Assembly: GCA_932521035.1 (NCBI GenBank)
Contig: OW051495.1
Location: 7,750,001 to 7,814,000 of the forward strand
Direction of reading: 5' to 3'
Origin: Oscheius dolichura
Lineage: Eukaryota > Nematoda > Chromadorea > Rhabditida > Rhabditidae
DNA: 64,000 nucleotides
Notes under the pieces: model-generated
Told to the model about the DNA's origin: nothing
The model's input: only the letters and a program-made list of their open reading frames with translations
Database searches by the model: none
Position numbers and translations under genes: made by a program
In this document: positions 23,172-34,825 of the stretch, piece by piece
Layout of the letters: every line of letters begins with the position of its first letter
Numbering within the stretch: the first letter of the stretch is position 1

Positions 23172-24299
23172 TTATGTGCCAAAACTAGAGGCAGACGATA
23201 CTAGAGATCGAATAAACAGAACTCGTTTGATTTGCCCCTTCAACAAAAAGAAGATGACAATCAGCGGCTCAATAATTGGATAGAACATGAGGTACAATAA
23301 GATAATGTCAGTCTCTCTAAAATTACATGAATATAAACCAAACTGTACGTTTTCTAACCCTTCAACTTCAGTAAATATAGGGAGGAAGAATGTCACGGCT
23401 ACTGGCATATGCAGCAAGAAAAAGGGGACTATTGTTTGGATCACAATCATATGGAATAGTGTCTTGTGTGTTTCTACAGTAATCGAGCTCCGTTGACCTG
23501 TTAGCTGAACCCATTATATTTGTTTGTTTGTTACAGAGAGAGAAACACCTCCTTTATGTTGAAGTATATTTTCAATCCGCAGAAAATAATGATCCCAATG
23601 AGGATTGCATTATTTAAAGTGATGAGTATAACTGGAACAACACTCTTCCATCTGATCTGTCCAGTTTTGTAGTCCTAAAACAAATCAACGCTCCATTATA
23701 ATGATCAGTGGTCTCACCATGAATAAAAAGCTAACAGCATGGATATATCGGTTAGTAAACCCTGCCGCGTAGCGGACATCATCATCCGCAGTTGTTAGGA
23801 AGATAAAATTGAGGAAATGGAGGATAATATAACTTGGATAAGCAACTAGAAGAAATTTTAGTAGAGTTCTAATAGTCAGCAGGAATTGCCATTCAAATCT
23901 AGGCGTTTTATTTGATGGAGAACAAATATAGCCAAACCTGCAAAAGAGAAGGTATCGATAAACGAAATGAAGGGCTTCCAAGAAGATAATTAACATAAAA
24001 ACGATTGAGAATAATTCGACAGACAACGCCAGGAGAAGATCCTTGAGCCAGTCTTCAGAGCCGTCAATGTAGACCACGATCATATATCGTCGAAAATAAT
24101 GAATAGGTCGTAGAAGTAATGGAATATAGAAGAGAGTGTTGGTTGTTGAGAATAGTAACATGATGATTTTATAGGTACCGAGGGTGTGTTTTGTGAAGCG
24201 AATGGCTAACGGCAATAGGATAAAATTCAGAACTCCGGAGAGAATAAAGTCAGCAATTGTTAAAATTTTAAAGGATCGAGGAGTCAGGAGGCAGAACAT
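23172..24299 (-). CDS. Str-like chemoreceptor, array member 1
   Basis: First of nine complete receptors in a head-to-tail array. Five exons. Exon 1 (from ATG 24299) covers TM1-3 with the array signature KHTLGTYKIIMLLFSTTNT and ends FLEALHFVYRYLLFCR. Exon 2 (RFEWQFLLTIRTLLKFLLVAYPSY) holds TM4, exon 3 (DYKTGQIRWKSV) TM5, exon 4 (SSITVETHKTLFHMI then QTIVPFFLLHMP) TM6, and exon 5 (FYPIIEPLIVIFFLLKGQIKR) TM7 and a basic tail. About 320 residues. The FVYRYL, Q-T-x-x-P and YPxxEP positions match the Str/Srj superfamily of nematode chemoreceptors. Intron 1 is 39 nt and open in frame. All junctions keep frame, so it looks functional. Ligand unknown. Confidence 0.85.
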
Positions 24300-24762
24300 T
24301 TTGATTAATCGCCTTGGGAAGGATGTAGACTGTCTGGAAAGCAGAAATTGAAGTCGTAAAGATGAAGTGGCACTATGGGTAAATAACGATGAAAAACAAG
24401 AATTTGTGCTAACAATTCAGGAAGTACTGTACGCCTTTTTCGCAGAGCCCTCTACGTAAGTAGACGCTGAGCGGTGGCCAATATAGTGGATGAAGTTTCC
24501 ACACTATTTCCCACTCATTTATCCCTTTCCCTGGTACTTTTGCCCCATTTGAAAACAAAGATCACTATAGTCTGTCAATAAAAAAGACGACAGTTCCAAA
24601 ATTTCAGCGATGGGACGCGCTGCTCGGGAATTCTTTGACCGCCACGAAGAAAAAGGTAGCTGTAAGTTCGACCCGCTGCTTAATTTGTGAGACTGTCGTC
24701 TCTTTTCTTGACAGATTATTCTTGATAGACTTTATTAATTCCTGTTTTTATGTTTTTAGAAA

Positions 24763-25876
24763 CTAAGCAAACGAGATAGAGACAGACGATAGTGAAGACC
24801 CAATACGCAGCGCCTTCTTGATTTGTTTCTTCAATAAAAAGAGGATGACAATCGATGGTTCAATAATTGGATAAAACATTGTAGAGATGAGGATCAGATC
24901 CGTCTCCCTAAAAACATATACCGAATTGCATTGTTCCAAACCCTTTGAATTCCGTTATCATCGGGATTACGAATGATATTGTAGCCGGCATATGCAGGAA
25001 AAAGAACGGCACAATCGTTTGGATTACTAACATATGGTATAGGGTTGTCTGTGTTTCAATGCTAATGGAACTTCTTGCTTTTGCTAGCTGAAAGTCTCTA
25101 TAAAACATTATTCGTCAGTGCTACCGTCTTTATTCGAGCGTGAATCTTATAACCACAGAAAACCATGACTCCAATAAGGATCGCATTGTTTATGATGATT
25201 ATTATGCTTCCCAGAACACCGCTCCATCTGATTTTTCCAGTTTTATAGTCCTAAAATATTTGTTCCTGTATATTTATCCTGTAAAGTGTCTCACAACGAA
25301 AAGGAAGTTAATTGTATGGACATTTCTTGCAATGACACCGGCTGCATAATAGGTATCTTCGTTTGCAGCAGTAAGAAGATAAAAATTCAGGAAATGAAGC
25401 ATGAAATAGGTTGGATAAGCAATAAATAGAAATTTTAGCAGATTTTTAACGGTCAACAGGGACTGCCATTCAAATCTATAAAAAAATAACACAGCCTAGA
25501 GGAATTCTAATAACCTGCAGAGGAGAAGATACCGATAGACAAAATGAAGCGCTTCCAAGAAGACGGTCATCGTATAAACTATAGCGTAAAGCCTCAGGCC
25601 TATAGCTATAAGGAGATCTTTGAACCAATCATCCGATCCTTGCACGTAGAATACGATCATATACTTTTGAAAATGATGACCTGGTCGTAGAAATAACAGA
25701 AAATAGTACAACATATTGGTTGTTGAAAAGAGCAACATGATTATTTTATATGTACCGAGGGTGTATTTAGTGGACTTTATGGCTAAAGGCAGCACGATGA
25801 AGTTCAACACTCCGGATAAAATGAAGCCAATAGCTGTTAGAATCTGATAGGATAGACGGTTCAGTACAAAAGGCAT
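24763..25876 (-). CDS. Str-like chemoreceptor, array member 2
   Basis: Complete five-exon receptor, same exon plan as its neighbours. Exon 1 from ATG 25876 (MPFVLNRLSYQILTAIGF) contains STKYTLGTYKIIMLLFSTTN and ends HFVYRYLLLCR. Exon 2 starts RFEWQSLLTVKNLLKFLF, exon 4 has SSISIETQTTLYHMLVIQ, and exon 5 ends IKKALRIGSSLSSVSISFA before a TAG stop. All splice junctions keep frame. A clear copy of the array's upstream element lies at about 25921-25975. The FAD-free, short C-terminal tail with several basic residues is usual for this family. Confidence 0.85.
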
Positions 25877-26616
25877 ATTAAAGAAACAGTGCGAGCCCAG
25901 AGATCCCGAGAAGTGTCACTGGACTGTCTGGGAAAACAGAAAGTGAAGTCAAAAGAATGTAGCAGTACTTGAGAAGATCTATGGTAATAACAAGGAATTG
26001 GTGGGAACTTATGAGATCACGTAGAAAGGGCCTCATTGGTACAAGCTGGACTGTGATCACTGCTCAATGGAGTTTGGCTCACTACATGATAGTCCGATCC
26101 CATAAAGTCTCGGCTGTAGGCTCATCTTTATTCAAAATAGTTCCAAAAGTGTAACGTCTTTATATCTATGCCTACCCAGCCTAGAATTCCAGTGAGTCTC
26201 CAATGAAAGTAAAAGGTTATTCGCTTGTTAGAAAAAGAGAAATCTCAACAAAAAGTGTTATTTGCGTTTACGAGGAGGGGACAAAAAGGGAACAATATTG
26301 GGGAATGAAGAGGAATCTACAAAAGAGGAACAATACCACAAATAACGGCTGTTTTCGACACATCCGTCCAAATTACCCCAGCCTCGATGTCCTAGTCGTG
26401 ACTTTTTAAGGGGCAAAACAGCGTTTTTGCTTTCTTATTCATGCTGACGTCCTTCAATTCCCTATATTTATTACTTGTTTTCCGGGAAATATCTCTCTAA
26501 TTCCTCAAAAAGGAAACGGTGCAGGCGCTTCGCGCTGCGCGCGATTTAGAAGGTCTCTCGTACGATTCTCGAATCTTTTGAAAACAGAGAATATGGCCGA
26601 TTGATGGTACTGTAGT
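25877..26616. other. Spacer between array members 2 and 3
   Basis: Contains the upstream element of member 2 (about 25921-25975). Beyond about 26000 no receptor exon or other gene is visible. A GC-rich patch (gcgcttcgcgctgcgcgcg) lies near 26526. Confidence 0.4.
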
Positions 26617-27314
26617 TATCCTCTCGAAGAAACGGAAGCCACAGATATTGAAAGCCGGAAACGCAGCGCCTTCTTGATCTGTCTCTGCAATAAGAAGTAG
26701 GTGACAACCAGCGGCTCGACAATTGGATAGAACATTGTTAACACCAAAAGGAGATCCATCTCGCTAAACGGAAAGAGGAACAGTCAGGTCGGAGAAAACA
26801 GTTCCCACAAGTTCATACGTACTTTACGTAATCACAGCGTAACTTGGATAGGCAATAGCTAGAAATTTCAAGAGATTTTTCACAGTCAGAAGCGACTGAA
26901 ATTTACTTCTAAAGCCAGAGATTAGAATGAACCTCTAAAATTAGAACGAACCTCTAATAACCGGCAGAGGAGGAGATATCGATAGATGAAATGAAGAGCT
27001 TCCAAGAAGACAGTCGTCATGTAAATAACTTCAAAGAATTGCAACGCTACGGCTAGAAGAAGGTCTTCTAACCAGTCTTTAGAACCGGGAATATAGAGCA
27101 CAATCACAGATCGTTTAAAATAATGCATTGGGTGTGAAATTAGCGGTATATAGTACAGTGTATTCGAGGTAGAAAATAGCAACATGATTATTTTATAAGT
27201 TTCCAGGGTATATTTTGTGGAACGAACGGCAATATGATAAAGTTCAAAATTGCGGAGAGGATGAAACAGCCACGTGTTAAGACAGCCAATGTTATATACA
27301 GGAAGGGGCAGCAT
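26617..27314 (-). pseudogene. Str-like chemoreceptor, dead array member 3
   Basis: Exon 1 (from ATG 27314) is out of frame at the TM1/loop region: the expected ILSAILNFIILP reading lies in a different frame from the downstream VRSTKYTLETYKIIMLLFSTSN. The family's LGTY has become LETY. Exon 2 stops after about 28 codons (SLLTVKNLLKFLAIAYPSY, near 26830). Exons 3 and 4 are deleted. Exon 5 survives almost whole (MDLLLVLTMFYPIVEPLVV, stop at 26617). The upstream element is still recognisable near 27358-27420. Confidence 0.85.
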
Positions 27315-27656
27315 GTTGGTGTGAGTCAGACCATGAATACGCTAGAAATGTTGTGAGACTGTTTTGAAAAACAGAAATTGTGTTTAAAAGAGTGTAGCAG
27401 TACTTGGAAAGGGTGTCAATAAAAACATGGAATTTGCGGCAGTTTGCAAGATAACGTAGGGAAAATCTGTCTTACCATGGTTGTCAGTGGTCGAAACTGG
27501 CCTACTGCACCCGTAAAGTCTCGGCAGAAGGAGCATCTTTATTCAAAACAGTTACAAAACTGTGGCGCCTTTATACCTTTATCTTGCCGAGATGTTACGG
27601 GTGACGTGGATCGGACTTTCGAATAGAACATGTTGTCATTTCGGGATTCACTATTT

Positions 27657-28805
27657 TTATACTGTAGAAGAAGCCGTGATAGAAGTTGTATGAGGAAGTA
27701 GACCCAGCGCTTTCTTGATCTGCCTCTTCAAGAGGAAGTAGATGACAACCAACGGTTCAATAATTGGATAGAACATGAAGTACAGCATGATGATATCAGT
27801 CTCTCTAAATTTCATACCTAAATAAGAAACAATACGCTGCCTACCCCTTGATTTCGGTAAGCATTGGGATTATGAATCCGATAGCTAGGGGAATATGCAG
27901 CAGGAAGAGGGGCACTACCGTTTGGATCACTATCATATGGAATAGGTTCTTGTGCATTTCTACGGTAACAGAGCTACTTGTTCCTGGTAGCTGAAATCCC
28001 CCTTTTATGATCACCCAACTATATTTATTTCACCGTTTTTATTCGCTTTTGTATTTTACATCCACAGAATATCATCAGTCCAAAGAGGAATGCATGGTTG
28101 CCGGTGATTACTAAACCTCCCACCACACCTTTCCATCGAATTTTTCCAGTTTTATAGTCCTAAAATAGTGGTTATTCGGTGTGAAATGATACAGGTCTCA
28201 CCACGAGAAGGAAGTTAATCACGTGAGCATTCCTTGTAATGAATCCCGCAGCATAATAGGTATCCTCGTCTACAGTTGCTAGTAAGTAGAAGTTCAAGAA
28301 ATGGATCAAAAGATAGATTGGATAGGCAAGAAAAAGGAACTTCAGCAGATTTTTAATAGTCAACAGTGAGTGGCATTTCGGCCTAAAATACATAAAATAA
28401 CAATGTTTGGATTAGGGTATTTTCAGTAAAATGTCTTGCTAACCTGCAGAGGAGTAGATACCGATAGACAAAATGAAGTGCCTCCAAGAAGACGGTCATT
28501 TCATAAATTAGAGCAAATAAGTGCACCGATATATCAGCAAGCACATCTGTGAACCACTGTCCACTTCCATCAACGTAGAACATAACCATATATCGTTGAA
28601 AATAATGAATTGGTCGTGGAATTAACGGAATATAGAACAGTGTATTGGTTGTGGAAAAGAGTAGCATGATTATTTTATAAGTTCCCAGGGTATATTTTGT
28701 GGAACGGATGGCTAGCGGCAGTATGACCATGTTCAGTATTCCGGAAAGAACGAAACTAAGGGTTGTTAGGATTTCATAGGTGAGAGGGCTGAGAAGGCAG
28801 GGCAT
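27657..28805 (-). CDS. Str-like chemoreceptor, array member 4
   Basis: Complete five-exon receptor starting at ATG 28805 (MPCLLSPLTYEILTTLSF). Exon 1 carries RSTKYTLGTYKIIMLLFSTT and HFVYRYLLLCR; intron 1 is longer (about 60 nt) than in neighbours. Exon 2 begins PKCHSLLTIKNLLKFLFLAY. Exon 3 (DYKTGKIRWKGVVGG) reads HAFLFGLMIFCG where most members have an NNAI-type sequence. Exon 4 has SSVTVEMHKNLFHMIVIQ and exon 5 ends LLPHTTSITASSTV. Frames close at every junction. Only the first half of the shared upstream element is recognisable (about 28845-28885). Confidence 0.84.
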
Positions 28806-29009
28806 CGTGACGGATACTCTAAGCCAATAACAAGAACAAGGTATCTTGACAATATGGAAAATAGAAATTGAATCCGAAAATACTTGAGAAGGTTGGCAAT
28901 AACAACAAGGAATTGTTCAGCACCGCGCCTTTGTAATCACCAAAATTGCGAGTTGCCACTTCTTTGAACAACACATGAATTGAAAAATGCTTTATTTATG
29001 CTACTGCAG

Positions 29010-30132
29010 TTATCCACTAGAAAAAATGGAGACACTCGGTATTAAAAAGCGGAAACGCAGCCTCTTCTTGATTTGCCTTTTCAATAAGAAGTAGATGACA
29101 ATCAACGGCTCGATAATTGGATAGCACATAGTGAATGTCAAAAGAAGATCCATCTCTCTGGAATAGGTTCACAGAATCCAGGAAAGAATGCGGTTCTAAC
29201 CCTTCGAATTCAGTAAACATCGGGATTAAGAAGGCCACAATTACTGGAAGATGCAGCAGAAGGAAGGGAGCCAGTGTTTGGGCGATTATCATATAGAACA
29301 GGGTCTTGTGTGCTTCTACAGTAATGCAACTCATTGTCTTTGCTAGCTGAAAATCCGTTAAATTAAAGGTCTGACTCCGGTTTAACTGTTTTTATACGAG
29401 AGTGTATCTTGTATCCACAGAAAAACATCACTCCAGTAAGAATCGCGTTGTTTAGTAGAACGACTGTGCCCGAGACGATGCTCTTCCATCGAAGCCTACT
29501 AGTTTTATGATCCTAACAATACCAACTTGTCAATATGAAAATCGATGAGGGCTTTACCATGAAACGCAAAATAAGAGCATGGGAACTCCTTGCAACAAAT
29601 TCTACTTCGGAGTAAGCGCTTTCGTCCGCTTTTACCAGGAAGAAAAAGTTCAGGAAATGGAGAATAATATAATTTAGATAGGCAATAGCCAGAAATTTCA
29701 ATAGATTTTTCACTGTCAACAGCGAATGGAGGTCCGGCCTAAAGCCAGAGATTGGGCTGTGTGAACCTCTAAAAACCTGCAGAGAAGGAGATATCTATAA
29801 ACAAAATGAAGCGCTTCCAAGAAGAAAGTTGTCATAAAAATAAGAGCAAAGAACTGTAGTGCGATAGCTAGAAGAAGATCTTTGACCCAGTCCTCAGAGC
29901 CACGAATATAGAGGGCAATCACAGATCGTTTAAAATAATGAATAGGGTGTGGGATTAGGGGAATATAGTACAGTGTATTAGAGGTAGAAAACAGTAACAT
30001 GATGATTTTATAGGTGCCGAGGGTGTATTTCGTAGAACGGATGGCTAACGGCAGCCCGATGAAGTTGAGCATTCCGGATACGATGAAGCAGACAATTCTT
30101 GAAATTTTAGATGTTAGACGAAGGGATAACAT
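29010..30132 (-). CDS. Str-like chemoreceptor, array member 5
   Basis: Complete receptor. The start is taken at ATG 30132 (MLSLRLTSKISRIVCF), which aligns with neighbouring starts, although the frame stays open further upstream. Exon 1 contains RSTKYTLGTYKIIMLLFSTS, exon 2 RPDLHSLLTVKNLLKFLAI, exon 3 DHKTSRLRWKSIVSG, exon 4 MSCITVEAHKTLFYMIIAQ, and exon 5 EMDLLLTFTMCYPIIEPL. The gene and about 150 bp upstream closely match member 6, with a repeat distance of 1,490 bp: a recent tandem duplicate. Relative to member 6, exon 1 differs at several loop residues. Confidence 0.85.
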
Positions 30133-30485
30133 GTTGGGAAGAGGCAGACACCCGACAGGAACTGTGAGACTGTTTTGGATAACAGAAGCTGAACTCAAAG
30201 TAATGTAGCGGTACTTGCTAATGGTGGCAGTAAAAACATCGGATTTCTTGGAATTGTACAATAGGATAGGCAAGAACAGCTACTCACTAGCGTTCTCAGA
30301 AGCCTATCATTCTTTAACACTAAACAAACAGCGTTTATTTCATGTTCCAGAAGTAGCAGAGACAACGGGTGTTCCAGGACCAACAAGGAAGTGTTCAGCG
30401 TCGCAGGTTTGCTATCACCAAAATTGAGTTTTATAGATTCGTTGAACAGCACAGAAATTGAAAATTTGTATATATGCTACTACCG

Positions 30486-31622
30486 TTATCCCCTAGAAGA
30501 AATGCAGACACTCGGTATTAAAAAGCGGAAACGCAGCCTCTTCTTGATTTGCCTTTTCAATAAGAAGTAGATGACAATCAACGGCTCGATAATTGGATAG
30601 CACATAGTGAATGTCAAAAGAAGATCCATCTCTCTGGAAAACGTTCACAAACTCCTAAGAAGAATACTATTCTAACCCTTCAAATTCAGTAAACATCGCG
30701 ATTAAGAAGGCCACAATTACTGGAAGATGCAGCAGAAGGAAGGGCGTCAGCGTTTGGGCGATTATCATATAGAACAGGGTCTTGTGTGTTTCGACAGTAA
30801 TACAACTCATTGTCTTCTTTGCTATCTGTAATCCGACGAATCCGGCTACCAAAACTCGCGTTCCAGTGGTACCATTTTTATACGGGAGTGTATCTTAAAT
30901 CCACAGAAAAACATCACTCCAGTAAGAATCGCGTTGTTTAGTAGAACCACTGTGCCCGAGACGACACTTTTCCATCGGAACTTTCCAGTTTTATTGTCCT
31001 AAAAATACCAACTTGTTAATCTCAGCATTGATATGAGCATTACCATAAAAAGAAAAATAAAAGCATGGGAACTCTTTTCCACAAATTCTACTCCAGAGTA
31101 CGCGCTTTCGTCTGCTTTTACAAGATAGAAAAAATTCAGGAAATGGAGCACAAGATAACTTGGATAGGCAATAACCAGAAATTTTAGTAGATTTTTAACA
31201 GTCAAAAGAGACTGCCATTCGCCCCTGAAAATATGATGAGGATAGACCACGAGGGGCTCTAATAACCGGCAAATAATAAGATATCGATAGACGAAATGAA
31301 GCGCTTCCAAGAAGAAAGTTGTCATGTAAATAAGAGCAAAAAATTGTAGTGCAATAGCTAGAAGAAGATCTTTGAGCCAGTCCTCAGAGCCACGAATATA
31401 GACAGCAACCACAAATCGTCGGAAATACTGAATTGGATGCGGGAGTAGCGGAATATAGTACAGTGTATTGGATGTAGAGAACAGTAGCATAATTATTTTA
31501 TAAGTTCCGAGGGTGTATTTTGTGGACTTTATGGCTAAAGGCAGCACGATGAAGTTGAGCGTTCCGGATACGATGAAGTAGATAATCCTTGAGATTTTAG
31601 ATGTTAGACGAAGGGATAACAT
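30486..31622 (-). CDS. Str-like chemoreceptor, array member 6
   Basis: Sister copy of member 5, starting at ATG 31622 (MLSLRLTSKISRIIYF). Exons 1 and 2 can be read straight through because intron 1 (LLEPLVVYPHHIFR in frame) has no stop and a length divisible by three; spliced, the junction gives CR-GEWQSLLTVKNLLKF. Exon 3 is DNKTGKFRWKSVVSG, exon 4 MSCITVETHKTLFYMIIAQ, and exon 5 like member 5. The exon 3/intron 3/exon 4 region (about 30740-30920) is nearly identical to member 11 (37378-37555), 6.6 kb away, pointing to gene conversion. Confidence 0.85.
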
Positions 31623-32115
31623 GTTGGGAAGAGGCAGACACCCGACAGGAACTGTGAGACTGTTTTGGATAACAGAAGCTGAACTCAAAGTAATGTAGCG
31701 GTACTTGCTAATGGTGGCAGTAAAAACATCGGATTTCTTGGAATTGTACAATAGGATAGGCAAGAACAGCTACTCACTAGCATTATGTTGCAGAAGTAGC
31801 AGAGGCAACAGGTGTTCCAGGACCAATGCGCAGAATCCTTTTAATTTGTCACTTCAAGAAGATGACAACCAGAAATTGTACGTACGGGATGGAATTTGAA
31901 TAAGCTCGGGATGATAATAAGAGATTTATGGGAATCCTGCTATTGAGGAAATGCAATGGCCTTTCGGGACACGATAAGCGAACAGTAATTGCCCAACAAC
32001 CTCACTCATACGTTTCACACACCAGTTGAACTTGATCTTGTTCAGCTGTCAACCGTGTACAATATTCAATAGCACACTTTTAAAAACATATAAACGGAGG
32101 TCAGACATCTTTATT
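31623..32115. other. Spacer between array members 6 and 7
   Basis: The first about 150 bp duplicate the upstream region of member 5, including the shared element (about 31655-31715). The rest shows no gene. Confidence 0.5.
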
Positions 32116-33277
32116 TTATATTCCAGATGTAGCAGAGACAGAAGACGTTGGGCAGTCAATACGCAGCAACCTTTTTATTTGTCTCTGCAATAAGAAGAAG
32201 ATGACAACCAATGGTTCAATAATTGGATAGCACATGAGATATACCAAGAGAAGGTCAGTTTCTCTGAAAATATGATAAGATAGACAGCTTTTCCAACCCT
32301 TTTAAATCCGTAAACAATGGAACTGTAAATGCCACAGCTGCGGGTAGATGCAACAGAAAGAAGGGCACCAGTGTTTGGGTGATTATCATATGGAACAGAG
32401 TTTTGTGCATTTCTACGGTTTTGAGGTCTTGAAGCTGGCAACTGAAACTTGTTGTTAAAAGAGTAATTCGACCTCACCATTTTAATACAAGAGCGGATCT
32501 TGCACCCACAGAAAAGCATCACTCCAATAAAGATTATGTTGTTGAATGTGATCACAATACCCGCGATCACGCCTCTCCATCTTACCAGGCCAGTTTTGTA
32601 GTCCTAAAACGAACCTAGGCTGTGCTCTCGCCTATTTAGAGTGTCTGAAGTAAGATCTCAATCAGTAGAGAAGCTGGTAAACAATGCAATTAATCTCACC
32701 ACGAAAAGGAAGACGATGGCGTGGATCCTTCCAACAAATCCTGTTGCGTAGTACATATCCTCATCTGCGAGGCCAAGGTTGGAGAAATTGAAGAAATGGA
32801 GTCCGAGATAGCTTGGGCAAGCAATAAATAGAAAGAGTAGTACATTTTTAACAGTCAGAAGCGATTGACCGTTAGGTCTAAAACGGGTCAGAGTAGGATC
32901 AAAGGAATCTCGGCTAACCTGCAGAGGAGGAGATATCGATAGACAAAATGGAGCGCTTCCAAGAAGATAGTCATCATATAAACTGGACCAAAGGACTGTA
33001 CGGACATAGTATTAAGAATATCTGTGATCCAGTCATTCGATTCGGGAAGGTATAGGGCAATCATATATGGTTGAAAATAATGTATTGGCTGCAGAAATAG
33101 TGGAAGATAGAATAGAGTATTGGTAGTGGAAAACAGCAACATGATTATTTTATAGGTACCGAGGGTGTACTTTGTAGATCGAATGGCTAACGGTAATGCG
33201 ATAATGTTCAATGAAATGGAGAGGGCAAAGCCAATGATTAGTAGAACTTTATAGGGTAGAGGGCTTAGAAGCGCCAT
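32116..33277 (-). CDS. Str-like chemoreceptor, array member 7
   Basis: Complete receptor, ATG 33277 (MALLSPLPYKVLLIIGF). Exon 1 has RSTKYTLGTYKIIMLLFSTT and ends HFVYRYLLLCR; exon 2 RPNGQSLLTVKNVLLFLF. The intron after exon 2 is the longest in the array (about 95 nt). Exon 3 DYKTGLVRWRGVIAG. Exon 4 fits frame if its acceptor is TTGCCAG|CTT, giving LQDLKTVEMHKTLFHMI. Exon 5 ends LLRIDCPTSSVSATSGI. It is among the more diverged array members (SISLNIIALPLA instead of SGVLNFI). Confidence 0.83.
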
Positions 33278-33522
33278 CTTAAGACACACAGTGAGAAAAA
33301 ATAGTAGTATGGGCCAGGGAAGCGACAGTGTACAGGAAGTGTAGATGAGGTGTTTGGGAAAATAGAGATAGTACGTAGGTGATGGAATTTGGATAATCTC
33401 ATGGTGAAAACAGGAGATTTATGTGAATCCTGCAATTGAGGAAGTACAGGAACCGTTCTGTAGTATATGCATATGTTCCTTCCGGCCTTGTAGCGGATAA
33501 ATATCTTCTAATATTACATGAG

Positions 33523-34622
33523 TTAAGAAACAGGGACAACAGGAAGCCCTCCGAAACGAATACGCAGCGTTTTTGTTATTTGTCCCTTCAATAAGAAGTA
33601 GACGACAACCAGTGGCTCAATAATCGGATAACACATTAGATACAAGAAAAAGAGGTCAGTATCTCTAGAAATATCTATAGAAGTATACATTTGCAAACCC
33701 TTCAACATCGGTAAACATTGAAATAACAATTGCCACAGCTACAGGGATATGTAGCAGGCAGAGGGGCACTAACGTTTGGATAATTATCATCTGGAACAGC
33801 GTCTTCTGTGCTTCTACAGTAGCAGAACTCCTTGCTACCTGGAAGCCTGTTGTGGTTTTAATGTTATCGGAAAGGAAGAACCTTCCTTATATTGGAGTGT
33901 ATTTTAAATCCACAAAAGATCATTGTTCCGAAGAGGATTGCATTATTGAAAGCGACTATTAAACACGTAGCCACGCTCTTCCATCGTATCTGTTCAGTTT
34001 TATAGTCCTAAAACATAATCCCATAATAATGGCTCCCACCACGAAAAGATAGGCGATGGCATGGATATGTCTTCCAAGAAATCCTGCTGCATAGCAAGTA
34101 TCTTCATCCATTGGGGTAAACAAGGAAAAATTTAGAAAATGGAACATGATATAACTCGGATAAGCAGTAAAAAGAAACTTTTTTAGATTATGAACAGTTA
34201 ACAGACCGTGACATTTAATTCTGAAAACAAGAATATGACCACCAGAATCACGGGGTTAACTGGCAAAGGAGGAGATATCGATAGACGAAATGAAGTGCTT
34301 CCAAGAAGATAGTTATCATAAAAATCACTGCAAAGAATTTAATAGACAAATCCGTAGCAATATCTTTAATCCAATCGTCAGAGCCGTCAACGTAGACCAC
34401 TATCATATAGCGTCGGAAATAATGAACTGGCCGTAGAAGCAATGGAATATAGAAGAGAGTATTGGTTGTGGAAAATAGCAGCATGATTATTTTATAAGTA
34501 CCAAGAATGTGCCTCGTAGATCGGATAGCCAGCGGCAGCGCGAGGAAGTTCAAAGCACAGGAGATAATCAAACCGGCGACTGTTAGACGTTCAAAGGTTC
34601 GGGGGTTCAGGAGGCGAAGCAT
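33523..34622 (-). CDS. Str-like chemoreceptor, array member 8
   Basis: Complete receptor, ATG 34622 (MLRLLNPRTFERLTVAGL); the frame is open upstream but lacks family sequence there. Exon 1 has the variant RSTRHILGTYKIIMLLFSTT and ends HFVYRYLLLC. Intron 1 starts GTTAAC, and splicing gives CQIKCHGLLTVHNLKKFLF. Exon 3 is DYKTEQIRWKSVATC, exon 4 SSATVEAQKTLFQMIIIQ, and exon 5 DTDLFFLYLMCYPIIEPLV ending LPVVPVS. All junctions keep frame. The shared upstream element is weak or absent here. Confidence 0.83.
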
Positions 34623-34825
34623 TGTTGAAGTGCCGAGTAAGATATCAGAGTTTCGAGAAATAAGACATTTGAATGTGGCATTGTGTGGTAGCACTTGAAA
34701 AGGGTAACAGGGAAAACAAGACATTGGGAAAGACCGGGATTTTTTAGAGTACACGAGGCTGAGGTTTTAATTCAATTATTCCGACTCTAACATTTTTATA
34801 TTTGTTTGAGACAGTTGTTATACCC

